Shown here: in pieces, positions 10,788 to 22,600 of the stretch
How positions within the stretch are numbered: the stretch's first letter is position 1
Layout: each line of letters starts with the position of its first letter
NCBI GenBank assembly: GCA_002104905.1
Contig: MCFE01000573.1
Span: 1 to 56,823, forward strand
Origin: Basidiobolus meristosporus CBS 931.73
Lineage: Eukaryota > Basidiobolomycota > Basidiobolomycetes > Basidiobolales > Basidiobolaceae
DNA: 56,823 nt
Reading direction: 5' to 3'
The notes under the pieces: generated by a model
Database searches by the model: none
Seen by the model: the letters and a program-made list of their open reading frames with translations, nothing else
Told to the model about the DNA's origin: nothing
Program-made: the position numbers and the translations under genes

Positions 10788-12517
10788 GTCTTGTGTGCTT
10801 ATCGCTGCGATATGTATGCTCGTATACCTTTGAAAGTGTTGATATTTGGTACAATCAAATATCTGTAATGATTCGGCTTGATATCACGTGCCTTCATACG
10901 ACAAAGCATCAAACATATTTGTGATTTGCAAATGATTAATAGGATTAATACAGCACATAAATTAATAGACCAATTTTTGTGTTTGTTTGCGCCGTTATTA
11001 ACGTCAGCAAGCATCAACGGCATCTAGTTTCTGACAAGTACTTTAAGTAATCGAACTTCTACGAGTTACCCGGCTCATTGTTACGTGACTCATCTACCAT
11101 ATAGACGTAATAATGATAGCATATTTTTCCAGCTTACTAGATAATCCAACACAGCATTTCCAGATGCCTGCCCAGCTAGTTGCTGTACATGAAAGGTTGT
11201 ATGTACTTCAGGGATCACCGACGGTAACACAGCGAGCACTAATGGTCCGTTTCTAGGGGGAGACAAAGTTCGGGTGTGGGGTTTTCCCAAGAGATTGCAG
11301 TTCGGGCAGGTGCTAACTGTGAATATGAACAGGTTTGCATTCATACTACGAGAAATATTGGCGCAGTTATGCCGACTAAAAGCCGTGGTGTTATTCTGCT
11401 ACATCCGAATAGCTCTTCTACTTGGCTGCTCCTATATCTGGGGCGCCATATGCTCCTTGGTGAATTTAGCCAGCTTGAGGTAGGTCTTTGTCTTTATTGG
11501 AGAGATGTGCGCGATTAATCATTGGTGATGCTTGCAGCATTAGCCCAATCGGTACCTTTCAGATATCCTCCAAGGTAAGATGGCACCAATTGATAGCGCC
11601 TACAACACGTACTGGCGTAGTAAGGGATGGATCCCACCGTACTTGGCATGTATATCAAGATGATTCTCCAATATGCCTGTAATATCTCACATTTGAGGTA
11701 GTGAGACGGATGAGCGGTATCACTTCCTTGATGGCTGACACCAATCACTTTATTACAATTGGCAACTCAGATACTTCTGGAAAGCAGGAAGGAGTGGCCA
11801 TGTTTTACCTCTCACCGTCACTACCCAAGCAATCACCAAGAATATACAAGTATCTTCATTGGGGAGCACAATACATCAATGTAGCTGACTTCCAAAAGCC
11901 CTACTCAGCTCAGCTAGTCAAGGGCCTAGGATGTGTGGTTGCTGACGGAGTGTAATGCTTCAACATATTTGCACCATTCCCCAAGCTGGATCATATAGTT
12001 TCACCAGTGTACACAGGGTTTCGAAGGATTAGCGAACCAAAGTCCCCCTGCCGTGAAGAGTCTTGACGGTGTTCTTACGTAAGATATAAATGGGGAGAAG
12101 AGGTATCCTTAGATTGCATTTACTCGGACCGCCACCTTTCTATTCTGGGCCACATCGATTCCCAAATTGTCCACTGGACCTCTTGAGAGTAAGCAGCATT
12201 ATCTGGCTTGGGCTGTACTCACCAGGCGGTACCCAATAGCTAAAGACTCGACGGTCTATCTATAGTGAAGAGGATTGCATCTTTCTAATGCTCAACAGCA
12301 GCTGGAGTCACCGGAGTCATTCCCAACTGTACGCATATAGCTGTAGTAGGTGATTTGAGCTGTGCTTTGTCACTCAAAACCGTTCATTTATTTACAAGGT
12401 GATGCTTGGCTATCTCTCGATGTAATAGGTATTAGTGCTCGTCCAGCCGGCTTGTTATTAATATGGAATTTATGGAGAAACAATGAACTCATTCCCAAGC
12501 TCAGCCTCGAAATACTA
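10788..12517. other. Intergenic with possible remnants of a kelch-like gene
   Basis: No complete gene is visible. On the plus strand between about 11177 and 11955 several open blocks have protein-like composition: one starting MPAQLVAVHERLYVLQGSP near 11165, a second around 11270-11480 ending at a good donor (GAG/GTAGGT), and a third at about 11701-11955 ending at TAA. The spacing and the 'lYvlqGsp' pattern recall kelch/galactose-oxidase-like repeats, but I cannot join the blocks in frame. This may be a decayed gene or chance. The stretch 11956-12517 shows nothing more; the open frame 12362-12595 is antisense to the 3' end of the transporter. Confidence 0.3.
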
Positions 12518-13598
12518 TTAAAGATATATGCTGGCGATCACCAAGTAGATTCCCATTCCGGTCATATCCTAGATGTATCACAGGATAAGGCTTAGTAACG
12601 ATGTATACTGTGGTGTGAAGTAGACGATTTACCTGGAACGCGGTTTCAAAAGGCCCAGCCATTAAAGCAGGGTCAAATCGAAGTTTGGTGAAAAAGAATG
12701 GTGCCAAAGTTCCCAGGATCCCTGCAAGCATGGTGCTGAAGATCATGCTGACGAAAATGCATTACTGACCCTGCTCAAGCAGTGCATACTCAGATCAAAG
12801 GTTTACCTGACTCCAGTGACCATCCCAAACCGAAAGTTGTCATCCCATAACCCGCCAATAACCCCAATCAGTACGCCGCATAGTAACGCCGTAAAGGTTG
12901 CCGAACACAACTCTTTGAACACAAAGCGAAATACCGTGTTGGGATTGGTGTTGGGAGCATGACCAGTAGCCAAAGCGCGCATCGTAGATGTAGAGGATTG
13001 AAGACCTGGAGGCGTTCCTCAGCTATTAGTGGGGGCGCGCATAGCAAGAGTTGGTTGGCAACTTACCGATATTGGCTATAATAAGCGAGTGTTGTCAAAA
13101 GGAGAGAAATTATCTTAGCAGCGATTGGTGTGCAAAAGGCTCAGTCGACTTACTTGAAACGCTGGAGATTGCGGGTAGGAAGCTTGCAATCAGAGCGTGG
13201 TGCACGATGGTATCTCTGTGAAGATCAATAAACCCAACCACAAACATCTCTAAAAGCAACGTGATCATAATCGCAGGAAGTCTACGTATGGCAATGGTGT
13301 AAAACGCCATGGTTTCTAGACGCGCGGCATCATCACGGTTCGCAAGGTGCTCGATACGATTCATAATTCTCGATGCGACTTCCGCATCACATTGAGGCAG
13401 TATTGAATATAGGAAGGATGTTTCCGTCTGATGTGAAAGGCTCGGACACAGGAAACTGTCGCTGATACTAACCACCTCATCTGCTTCGTAGAGTGCGCTC
13501 TTGTTACCGACAAGAGGGCTCAGGGTCTCGTCAGTACAAGTGGTGGAAATCTTGGGCAGGTCATTGTGTCTATCTGCTCCGAACGTGTTGTAACTCAT
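12518..13598 (-). CDS. MgtE/SLC41-type magnesium transporter (membrane domain)
   Basis: Five exons, 13598-13154, 13075-13067, 13005-12807, 12747-12633 and 12568-12518, give 272 residues. A TAA lies in frame just upstream of the ATG. After a polar N-terminal region (about 1-105) come hydrophobic segments with MgtE hallmarks: R-x-P-A-I-M-I-T-L-L-L-E, F-L-P-A-I-S-S-V-S-T-N-I-G-L-Q-S-S-T and then M-R-A-L-A-T-G-H, and near the end F-D-P-A-L-M-A-G-P-F-E-T-A-F-Q-D-M-T-G. These correspond to the pore helices of bacterial MgtE and animal SLC41 carriers. The usual 'G-N' before I-G-L-Q is T-N here. There is one MgtE domain (about five helices), so a dimer is expected from family knowledge. The cytosolic CBS sensor of bacterial MgtE is absent. 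Introns are 78, 61, 59 and 64 bp and all phases agree. It probably moves Mg2+ across the plasma or an organellar membrane. Confidence 0.85.
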
Positions 13599-15272
13599 GT
13601 TTTAATTCTCTGGAGAGTAAATGGGTCTCGAAGAAGGTTTGCTTAAAGTGGGATCTAATGGTTCGGTCTGTATGAGGCAGGGTAGAGGTGAATGACGCGT
13701 AATGAGGAATGGACAGAAGTGTCCGCTTTAATACACACGACGGATAGGAGGATTAAGGAAAAGATGTTCGTCGGGTGGGAGTGTTCGAGCAATTACCAGG
13801 TGTAGACAAAGTATTATAAGATGTTCTTCCAGCAAGAAGATTTATCCCTCGGGGTATATTTATAACAATACAAAAATATCTAAGATCCGCTTGGTTGTTC
13901 CTTAAACTAACAATGAATTCAATCAAGCATTACTCATTTCTCAATAGCTGACATGGTAAGACAAGCTTGGCAAAATAGTCACTTAACTAGCTAAATTCAG
14001 ATCAATCGTGGCATATTGTTTGACTGCGAATTACGAAGGGATGAAATCTTACCAAATTGCCACGACAGCATCAGTAGATCCACATACTTTTCAGTCAATT
14101 GCTACTGCGCGATGTCATGTATTCTTGCTGTTGATAAATTGGACGAGCCATCTACCACATGACGATAATTGGCATTGGCGCTGGGAAGGTCAGGCCGCCA
14201 CCAGGTCAGTCACTCTAAGCACCACGATTGACCTAACGCCAACCGACTCTAGTGATCTAGCTTGGGATTTCACACTGTAACTCTCCCCTTGCAACAATGG
14301 AGTCGACTTCCGTGGAGTACAATAGTTAAACTGATAAGGAAACTGTAGGCTTCTGTGAAGATCGCACTATGTTTAGGGTTCCACGGGTATCGCGAGCTTT
14401 CCCATTCGAAAGGTCTATTTCAGGGGCGTGTGAAAGCCATATGCAAAATAAGCTTACTCTCCAAGGTATGTTTCAAGAAATTCGGTTGGTTCTCTTATCA
14501 TCTATAGGTCAACACTACAATTTACTGTGTATGGCCCATGGATACAGTAGCTCGTAATGCGTCTATCCATATTCGTCGGCCAAGCCCAAGCGCCAAGGCA
14601 TATCGATTGTGACCCATAATTGACAGCCCCAACCTTAAATACTTGCCTAGCGAGGTTATCTAAGCCAGGATAATCTAGTTTTGCGGCTGTCGCTTGAAAC
14701 TCTATAGACCATTCTCACGTACAGACCGCGGTTGCTGGAGGTTGAGCTCACTCGTGGAGTGCACAAGATTGGCTGGCCATTGACCCTGGATAATCTGATC
14801 CAGTCAGTCGAATACAGCACCTGAAGAGTGTCTAGCAAGGCAATTAACTGATAGATATCTTTAGTCCTGATAAGGTTGACACGCATCTGGTACATTCATC
14901 TAATTTGTAGTGGCCAATAAGCAATGATTTATTGGTTCTGTGGGTTTGAGATGAGGTACAGCTGCACCACGCAGCTTGATTGGGTCGTGCCCAATTGTGT
15001 TGGGAATGGGACACACAAGCATTATCACTGGGATTTAACATCGCTTTGTGTGACTGACAAAGATCGGTATGATAATATCCATTGCACATTGGATAAATTA
15101 GGTCACAATGTATTAATTGCACCAGGTATTTTTTTATTTCCTCCATCAAAAGTCGCATGTTATTTTATCACCCATTCCAATCGTCTACCGACATCCATGT
15201 CTAGGCTTCCTTCCGTACCCCCAGGTTACGTTCGACCGCCTTGGCCTTCCCTCTACTGGCCTTTTGGTTCGG
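13599..15272. other. Intergenic, nothing recognised
   Basis: About 1.7 kb. Plus-strand frames (14008-14280, 14924-15523) and minus frames (14656-14895, 14844-15158) show no family pattern. The first part should hold the promoter of the transporter. No repeat or RNA gene was recognised. Confidence 0.45.
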
Positions 15273-15620
15273 ATGTCAACAGCAGGTATCTCTATTACTT
15301 ACACGGTAGGAAAGTCTGTTTTATTCTTTGCATGCGTGTACCAGTCACTGACTTTTTTCGCCGAAGATGTCTGGATTTTCACCACATTCTGGACTCTATT
15401 ATTTGCTGGCATTGTCCATGGTGTCCTAGGGGTCTGGGCATTTCTTGCCATAAGGCGCACCCGGTGGTCCTTCTTAATTCCCCTTGTATTCTTGGTCCTT
15501 GGTTTATTAGCAGCGTTCTGTAGTGGCACCGTAATGGGTAAGGCAGTATCGCTCACCCTTGTTGGAGTATACTTATTAATGATCCTTTTTGGAAGGTTAC
15601 GTACTGGCCATAGTTTATAA
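15273..15620 (+). CDS. Small membrane protein with four predicted helices
   Basis: A 115-residue frame with four hydrophobic segments: about residues 11-30 (V-G-K-S-V-L-F-F-A-C-V-Y), 36-57 (W-I-F-T-T-F-W-T-L-L-F-A-G), 65-82 (W-S-F-L-I-P-L-V-F-L-V-L-G) and 87-105 (V-S-L-T-L-V-G-V-Y-L-L-M-I-L-F-G), with a basic loop R-R-T-R-W between helices 2 and 3. The pattern and codon-level coherence support a real gene, though I recognise no family. The start is uncertain: an alternative uses the ATG at 15197, a donor at 15225 (GTTACG) and an acceptor ending at 15285 (61-bp intron), which joins in frame and replaces the first residues with MSRLPSVPP. Minor open frames overlapping on both strands look like shadows. 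Confidence 0.5.
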   Translation: MSTAGISITYTVGKSVLFFACVYQSLTFFAEDVWIFTTFWTLLFAGIVHGVLGVWAFLAIRRTRWSFLIPLVFLVLGLLAAFCSGTVMGKAVSLTLVGVYLLMILFGRLRTGHSL

Positions 15621-16165
15621 TGCTGGATCCTTTCGGATGTCCACCTGGGTCCCTTGTCTGTGGGGCATGATCCACACTTTGGTATGCATCATGAACTCAT
15701 ATAGTACTGTTACCTCTATCTTGTAGCGAGACCTCACCATTTGCCTCTGCATACACCACGGGATAGCTACGTAGCGAAACTATGATTCTTAGATTTATTG
15801 CTCTAACATGTAAATAGCCACTAATTTTTGGGTCAATATCAGTATTTATTACCGAGCATCTACACACTAAATACCCACGTACCATCCTCCCATTATAATC
15901 GTTGATGTTACCAAAGAGCCCATAAAGCCACACCTTCGGTTTAGTTTTGTATATTAAAGCCTGTAGACAAGTAGCGAACTGGTTTATATCACAAGTGTCT
16001 AAATTTTGCACGGCATCAAGTTATATGATTAATTATTTTATTACTACTTAGGCAGATATGCAAAAGTCGTTTACTAGCAATAACACTATACAAATGGTTC
16101 AGCGTTGACGAGATAGATGTATGGTTAGTATCAGACTGAAACTCAAGACAAATCTTCAGTTTATC
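15621..16165. other. Intergenic, nothing recognised
   Basis: About 0.55 kb, AT-rich, between the 3' ends of the convergent four-helix gene and the MIR-domain gene. It should contain both terminators, but I see no distinctive element. Confidence 0.5.
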
Positions 16166-17494
16166 TTAATGGAAGCAGACTCTCCACTTGTCGTTTTCGT
16201 CCCGGCCATCACCACCGCATGTGACTTCTTGGCGATCGTTATCAATCATCTCCGGGTGTGAGTGAAGGTAGCGACCAGTTTCAGCGTGACGGAAAGCAAT
16301 GACATCACTTGCATTCCAAGAGCCATGGCCTCCACCATACTTCTCAACAATCCAATGATCGTTGTTGTCGGTAGCGGTCTCACCACCGTATGCAGTTGCC
16401 TCTTGCTGTGAGCTACGAAGTGCCTTGAGACCATTGTGACTGTGGGCTTGACGCTTAGTCTCGACGTGGCGAAGACGGATGTAAGTACCATACTCGAGGG
16501 GATGTCCGGGGACAAGGACTTCGCCATTAGCAGGAATTACTTGCCAGTACTCTTCGCTACCAGCGTTCCAGCCAGAGCAGTAAAGGAGTGGTTGGCCGGA
16601 TCCACCGTTATTGTTGGTAGGGGCATTATAGCTGGTGGCAAGGAAGCGTCCAGTCATGTTATGTTTCAAAGCAATTTTAGAACCGATCTTGATCTGCTCC
16701 TCACCGTTGTGGTGCTCAAGAAGAGGATAGGCATGAGGAGTAACGCCAAGAGCTCCAGAGGGCTTGTGAGAATTATATGACGAGTTATTGTGATGCTGTT
16801 GTTGTTGTTGTTGTTGCTGATGGTATTGAGGTGGCTGCTGGTATTGGTTGTTCTCTTGCTTATGTTCTTGGTGATATTGGTTGTTCTCTTGCTTATGTTC
16901 TTGGTGATATTGATCATTTTGCTGATAACCTTGGCTGACGGGCTTGGCTTCTCCAGGGTTCAATGGAGTATTGTTGTTGCTGCCATAGTTAGTAGGCTTG
17001 CTTTCATGGAATTGAGCTTGTTCTTGCTGTTCATGCTCCTGGTGTTGATCATACAGATACTTGGCACCAAAAGCAGCAGCACCGGCAGCAAGGACACCAG
17101 CGGCAATACCACCGCCAATTTTCCACTTCTCCTTTCTATCCTCTTCTTGTTGGTATTGACTCATAGGCTTCTGATAACCGCCGGAGGGAGCATTGGAGTA
17201 GTTGCCACCACCTTGAGGAGTATTAGCAAAGGAGGTTTGGCTTCCACCGTAGCCACCACCGGGCTGGTTGTTTCCATGGTTACCGCCAGATTGGTTGTTA
17301 CCATAACCGCTACCTGGCTGGTTACCACCATAGCCACCACCTTGCTGTCCACCGTATCCAGATTGGTTACCGCCGTAGCCGCCGCCAGGTTGGCTTCCGC
17401 CGTGTCCAGATTGGTTATTGTGTTGGTTGTTGTTTCCGTAGCCACTGTTACCGCTAGAGTAACCGCCTTGGGGCATATTTGGTTGGTTGGACAT
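16166..17494 (-). CDS. Gly/Asn/Gln-rich protein with membrane-like helix and C-terminal MIR-type domain
   Basis: A single-exon protein of 442 residues in four blocks. Residues 1-115 are low-complexity Gly/Asn/Gln/Tyr/Ser with G-Y-G-x-N/S-Q repeats. Residues about 120-146 (K-W-K-I-G-G-G-I-A-A-G-V-L-A-A-G-A-A-A-F-G) are a glycine-zipper-like hydrophobic stretch flanked by charge. Residues about 150-245 are Gln/His/Asn-rich, with a poly-Gln run and an exact 11-residue tandem repeat. Residues about 262-442 look like a MIR beta-trefoil: K-I-A-L-K-H-N-M-T-G-R-F-L, Y-I-R-L-R-H-V-E-T-K-R-Q-A-H-S-H and I-A-F-R-H-A-E-T-G-R-Y-L-H-S-H mark three lobes, each with a downstream W. MIR domains occur in protein O-mannosyltransferases, SDF2 and IP3/ryanodine receptors and are thought to bind ligand or substrate. 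No signal peptide is visible. The role is unknown; adhesion, scaffolding or stress assembly would be speculation. Confidence 0.8.
   Translation of the reverse strand: MSNQPNMPQGGYSSGNSGYGNNNQHNNQSGHGGSQPGGGYGGNQSGYGGQQGGGYGGNQPGSGYGNNQSGGNHGNNQPGGGYGGSQTSFANTPQGGGNYSNAPSGGYQKPMSQYQQEEDRKEKWKIGGGIAAGVLAAGAAAFGAKYLYDQHQEHEQQEQAQFHESKPTNYGSNNNTPLNPGEAKPVSQGYQQNDQYHQEHKQENNQYHQEHKQENNQYQQPPQYHQQQQQQQQHHNNSSYNSHKPSGALGVTPHAYPLLEHHNGEEQIKIGSKIALKHNMTGRFLATSYNAPTNNNGGSGQPLLYCSGWNAGSEEYWQVIPANGEVLVPGHPLEYGTYIRLRHVETKRQAHSHNGLKALRSSQQEATAYGGETATDNNDHWIVEKYGGGHGSWNASDVIAFRHAETGRYLHSHPEMIDNDRQEVTCGGDGRDENDKWRVCFH
16795..16819 (-). repeat. CAA/CAG trinucleotide run (poly-Gln)
   Basis: A run of CAA/CAG codons, read on the minus strand, encodes the longest poly-Gln stretch of the MIR-domain protein. 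It is mostly CAA, a composition that slips easily in replication and could vary in length between strains. Confidence 0.85.
16842..16907 (-). repeat. Two perfect 33-bp tandem units inside the MIR-domain gene
   Basis: Two identical 33-bp copies (16842-16874 and 16875-16907) encode an exact repeat of 11 residues, H-Q-E-H-K-Q-E-N-N-Q-Y. The absence of any difference suggests recent duplication or ongoing homogenisation. Confidence 0.9.
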
Positions 17495-19649
17495 GGTGCT
17501 TGGAGATAGAGAAAAATTAGGTATCTAAGCCAGAGAGTCATCTCGGCGTTTATATATGTCCAACTGGCAGAACCCAACCTCATGATGACGTTGCCATTCA
17601 TCAGATTTCACATTGCAGAAACAGGTTTGGTTGAAGCTTACCATTTTTGTAAGCATATGATGATGGCTTAGTCTCGGATAGACAGCATAATCAATTCAAT
17701 TATTGAGATCTTATCAACCGCACTGGATTGCAGACAAGGATAAACACACTGGAAGAACAAGTGGTACATAGATGGGCATTCATCTGGTCTTGGGATCACG
17801 TAGTGGTGGAATTCAGAATGTTTGTGACTGGAGTGCTGAATTGGAAGATGGGCAGAGTTGGGAGATGAGGGTGAGTTGGCGACTGGTGCACTTCGCTCCT
17901 CCAATCAGCTCATTGGAGGACTATATTTAGCAATAGGACTCATTAGGATATCACCGTGTGTCGCTTTGGAGTACGAGAAACCAGACTCGACCTATCACGG
18001 AACTATGACAACTGCAATCCCCAGACTTCCTGATAACAGCGTCTCAAACGTATCAAGAGCCTGAATGCAGTCTTCGATCAGCCTGGTGGGCACAATGAGA
18101 ACAATTGACCATGCTGCAAGCCAATGGCAGTTGAGGAGCCGAGCTGGTGACAGCAGAGTCCGTATTTTGGCCAAGACAACTCGAGGTGCAATTCGTGGTG
18201 CAAATTTAAATTTGGTCCAAATTCGAACAAGGATCATGTCATGCATGTCGTTTTGGTAAGTGCTCACCTGCTGTAGCCAATATGGATTGGAAACGTAGGA
18301 CTCCATCTATATTATATCTATAATTATGAGACCTGATCTTGCCAAGGGATTCGGCTCTTTTTGGAATGCATTCGCGCTCTCCGCCACCCATGAACTGGCC
18401 AAATGCATGCCAAGCCCGCTGGATTTCTCGATAGCTGACCTCGATAGCTGACGGGAAGCATGCGGTTCTCATACATTTGTACTCATGTGAACCACAGCAA
18501 TGTCACGCCTAATTAATTACGGAAAAATTCCCAATCATCTCGGCATTTCTGCCAAATATCGCCAATCCAGAGCCTCCTTGTTTAGACGCTACAGATATCA
18601 AGCCACCTGAACTGCGTGAATAAATCGGAGGCAGTAACAATAGTGCTATCCAACCCAGATCACTTAGACGTTGCTCCATCCCTATTTTCTGCATTTGGCC
18701 TGGACTATCTCTGAGATAAAGCCCCCTCGACAACTCCATGGATATTGCTTTCTTGCTGCACTTGCCAACAACGAATCTACGTGTGTTACAGAGCTACTTG
18801 CGACCTAGGGAAAGCTGTAAGCCCCGTTGACTGTAGCCCACACCATCCTTGAATGCACAAGCCACCCAATGCGGAGGCCATTTCCCTATAAAAGCGATGA
18901 AACAGAATTTATCGCGTCTGCTTTAGTGGAAAAGACGCTTGGTCATATGTGTCGATGCACTTGCTATGCTAAAGCCAGCGACCGTTCGTATGAGAATATA
19001 GAAGCTTCTAGAGAACCAGCCAAGTTGTCCTATCTGAAGCCAGTTAAGTAAGAATGACAGAAACTATAGTTGACACATCGGGCATGATCGGCCATTTATC
19101 AGTGACGCAACCATAGTAATATCTATTGTGTATTTGTATGGACTCATTAGGATTGTATATCTCAGATGCACCAAGTATCCATATAAATAACTATACCCTA
19201 CAACAGTGCATCAACCAGGTTTTGAATGGAATTAATCTCAGTTAACTACTGCAGTCTGTATGTTCAAAAATGGGAACTGAAAGCGAAAGCAGCTCCATCA
19301 ATGAATAGCTTAATAAGCAGGATCGATATCGATAATATCGTTGTACAATGAGTCGATGCTATCGTTCTGAAAGAAATTAGATTTTTGATATATACCAAGC
19401 CTACAGGGCCAGACTTTGGTTGGCACTGAGGTTCACAGGGAAGAATCGTACTAATTTAATAAAAGATAAGGCAACAAAATTTTGGATGGGATCTCCGCCT
19501 GGCTACTTACTAAGCAGTCTCGACAGCTGGCTATTCACAAATGGGTGGAGCAAAAACACACCAGAGCTTGATATTTAGCTCGGCTTCGTATCGAATGGTA
19601 ATCGAATGAGGACGAAAGAAACAGTATACAAGTTGGGGAAGTTCACCTA
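17495..19649. other. Intergenic, nothing recognised
   Basis: About 2.15 kb between the MIR-domain gene start and the chitin synthase stop. Open frames (for example 18827-19051 plus, 17995-18306 minus) show no motif or plausible splicing. The proximal few hundred bases should be the promoter of the MIR-domain gene. Confidence 0.5.
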
Positions 19650-22600
19650 TCACATCTGCCCTTGTAAGATCATATCGATACAGCCGTTGATGAAATCCTT
19701 CTTGGCGGTCATGTCCACTCCAAAATAATGGCTTAGTTCATCACGGACTTGTTTTTTGGTGATGGTCATGAGATCTGCTATTGACAAGATCCCTCTAATC
19801 TCTTCCAAGATTTCGTGATCGCTGGGGAGGCTTGGGGTGGTGGGGTGAGGTGATTGTATCATGCGGCTCTTCCTGCCCATGCTGTTGCTGGCTTGGAAGC
19901 GGTCGTCACTCATGGGCGAGGGCATGGTGCTATTATTGTAGTAACCATGAATGGCATTCATATCTAAAGAAGAGACACTGCGATTCCGCGTCGGAGTTCT
20001 GGACTCGGAGCTTGGTATGGTGTGTTGATAGGTATGTGTACTTGAGGCGCGGTCGAACGACGCTCTGGGACTAGGCTGGATTTTTGGTGTGGCGGTATAG
20101 ACCGAGGAATATCCAAACGACACAGGCGACAGGGATCTTTCACGACGGCTACTAATGGCGGAATGATATCCATCCGTAAGTGTCCCTGGGATAGGAGTCA
20201 TGGCCATGCCCTGGTATGAGGAGGCCACATCGGCATAGGACACCCGGGATATCTGACTTTTGCTACGGTTTTCGTTAGTGTGGATGGAGCTAGTGGAGCC
20301 TTTGGAATCCTTGGAATCTGATGTTTGGGTGGTTTCTTCCCAATGCTCCAACTCGTATTCACTCCACTTCTTCAGGGGGACACTGGCAGGATCGAATTTC
20401 TCCTCAGAGGACAAGTGGGCGATCTTCCCCTTCTCGCCAACAACCACGCGTGTGTTTCCCCACGAGAAGTCATCGAAGTGCCAGAAGGAGTAAACAGGAA
20501 GGAAAAAGCTGAAGATGGGTAGAGAGATCAGATAGACTATCATCCAGCCGATATGCTGCCATTGTCGCTTAATAAGGAAGATGAAAACTTGAAAGCCATA
20601 GATCACAGCCAGAAGTACCAGCGAGGTTAGCGGGATGTTGGACGTGTCGGTGCATACCATGTATATAAGATATGCCAGGTAGATGCATTGAATAGGCATA
20701 ATCAAAGTGGATACAAGGTCCAACAAAACAACAAAACGCATGGAGAAGCAGCAAAAGCCACAAAGCCTCGGAAGATAAACCAGCTCGAACAGATTATGAA
20801 CAGTAGAGTTGATCCAGCGCCGACGTTGGGAAAGAAGGACAGACCATTCATCAGGGGCGTTAGTTTTGCACTTGGCATCCGGGGTGAAGGTCATCTTGTT
20901 ATAGTTGAAATGCTTCAGCATCAATGTCGTTAGATACCGATCCTCACCTAGTGAAAGAAGGTTCTTCTTGTGCAGGGTATCCACCTTGTTTTCAGAGTAG
21001 TCATCGACGATACAATTGGCGATCAAAAGCGGTTGTCCTTTGACTGGAGTTCGGAAACGATACATACAGAAGCATCCAGGCAAGCAGGTTACTGAGCCGA
21101 AGAGCGACTCGAATGCTTTGTTGAGGTGATGGGAAATGAAGTACTCGTACACTTGGATCATCGTGGTTATAGTGTCCTTTGCATTCAATAGCTCCGTCTC
21201 ACCGCAAATCCCCATGATCTTTGTATCATGAAGCATACATGATATCATCCGGTTAAGAGAGTCCGGCATGACTATGGTATCTGCATCCACCATGAGTACA
21301 TATTCATAGAAATAGGGATCAACACCGATGACGTTCTTGATTTGATGATATAGCTCCAGCTCCAGAGGCGACATTTCCTTATTGAAATGCACCTTGTTGA
21401 AGAAGTGCATCAGTATAAGCTGTGAATCACGCTTGCCACGGTTTCCAGGCCTAGAGCGCTCGCTAGGCTTGCCAACTTTAACCACCACGACATACGGAAC
21501 CACATGTCCAGAGCATTCGTACAAGCCTGTGTAAACCTTGGCCATGTTTAGCTGTTGGTTTCCCTCCCCAAGGGCCTTGTAGGCCAGGGGTTTAGGGTCG
21601 ACAGCTGGGTCCATACCCAGTATATCAAGTACGATTCGCGGCGTCGGCTTGTCATTCCCACCACCTACAATCATTCCGTCGGCAATGATGAATAGAAGTT
21701 TGCGCTTATCATCATACTTCAGTACAGCAAGCGAATCGATCGTCCTCTTTAGAGATTCCTCGCCTTCGGTGTAGCAAGGAACCTGGCATATGACGAATTT
21801 GTCGTGGTCCTCAGGCTCGCGACGGGTGCCAAGTTGAAGCGCTGCCAAAAACTTGAAAAACAGTACGGACGCCAGGAATATAGTACATGCAAGTAGGATA
21901 TAGTTCGAGAATTGGCATTGGGGAGAATTACGCGTATCCACCACTCCTATGTAATAGAGATTCTGGAGGCAAACCTTCATCTTCTGCTTGAGCTCGGGAT
22001 TCTCGGCATAGATTCGATTGAAATTGTAGGTCACATCTTCACCTTTGTTGTTGCTGATGAGAGACACAAGATTTGGGTCCAGAAATTCGGTGTCCACTTG
22101 TCGAGTAGGCATGCCTTTGGGGAAGGCTGCATAGCGCTGGTTTTTGACGTAGGTATCTATATTATACACGAAGTTGTCGATAATGGCCAGAGATATGCCC
22201 TGCTTTCTCCCCATATCTCGAACAACCTGCGACGAGTATGCCATCTGACCCTTCAGCTTCTTAAAACGTAGATACCGCAACACGTTCTCTTGGTAGAAAT
22301 TCGTCATCGAGTCACCGTACTTGGCATACCGGTAGTCATGCACGTCGTAGTTTGAGTCAGTGTAGTTCTCGATATTCACTGCGGGATCGATTCCTCCTTC
22401 TTTGTATCCATCGCACAGCATACTCACTTGTACAGGAAACAGCAAGCTACCAACATCACGGCCTGCATACTGCTTGACTAGTGTGTCCACGGTGACCAAA
22501 CCGTGATTGAAGTCCTTGATGGTGAACACCTCTCCGCGAATAGACACCAAAGGGTCTTTCATAGTGCTGTGGCTTGCAAGCTCGGTTGACGAGTACACAT

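Noticed and set aside
14924-15523. A 199-codon plus-strand frame overlapping the four-helix gene.
   Set aside because: Its downstream half is the wrong frame for the hydrophobic segments and its composition is irregular; at most the short part from 15197 could be an exon.
16790-17509. A 239-codon plus-strand hydrophobic frame opposite the MIR-domain gene.
   Set aside because: Leu/Val richness is the mirror of Gln/Asn/Gly codons on the coding strand; no independent evidence.
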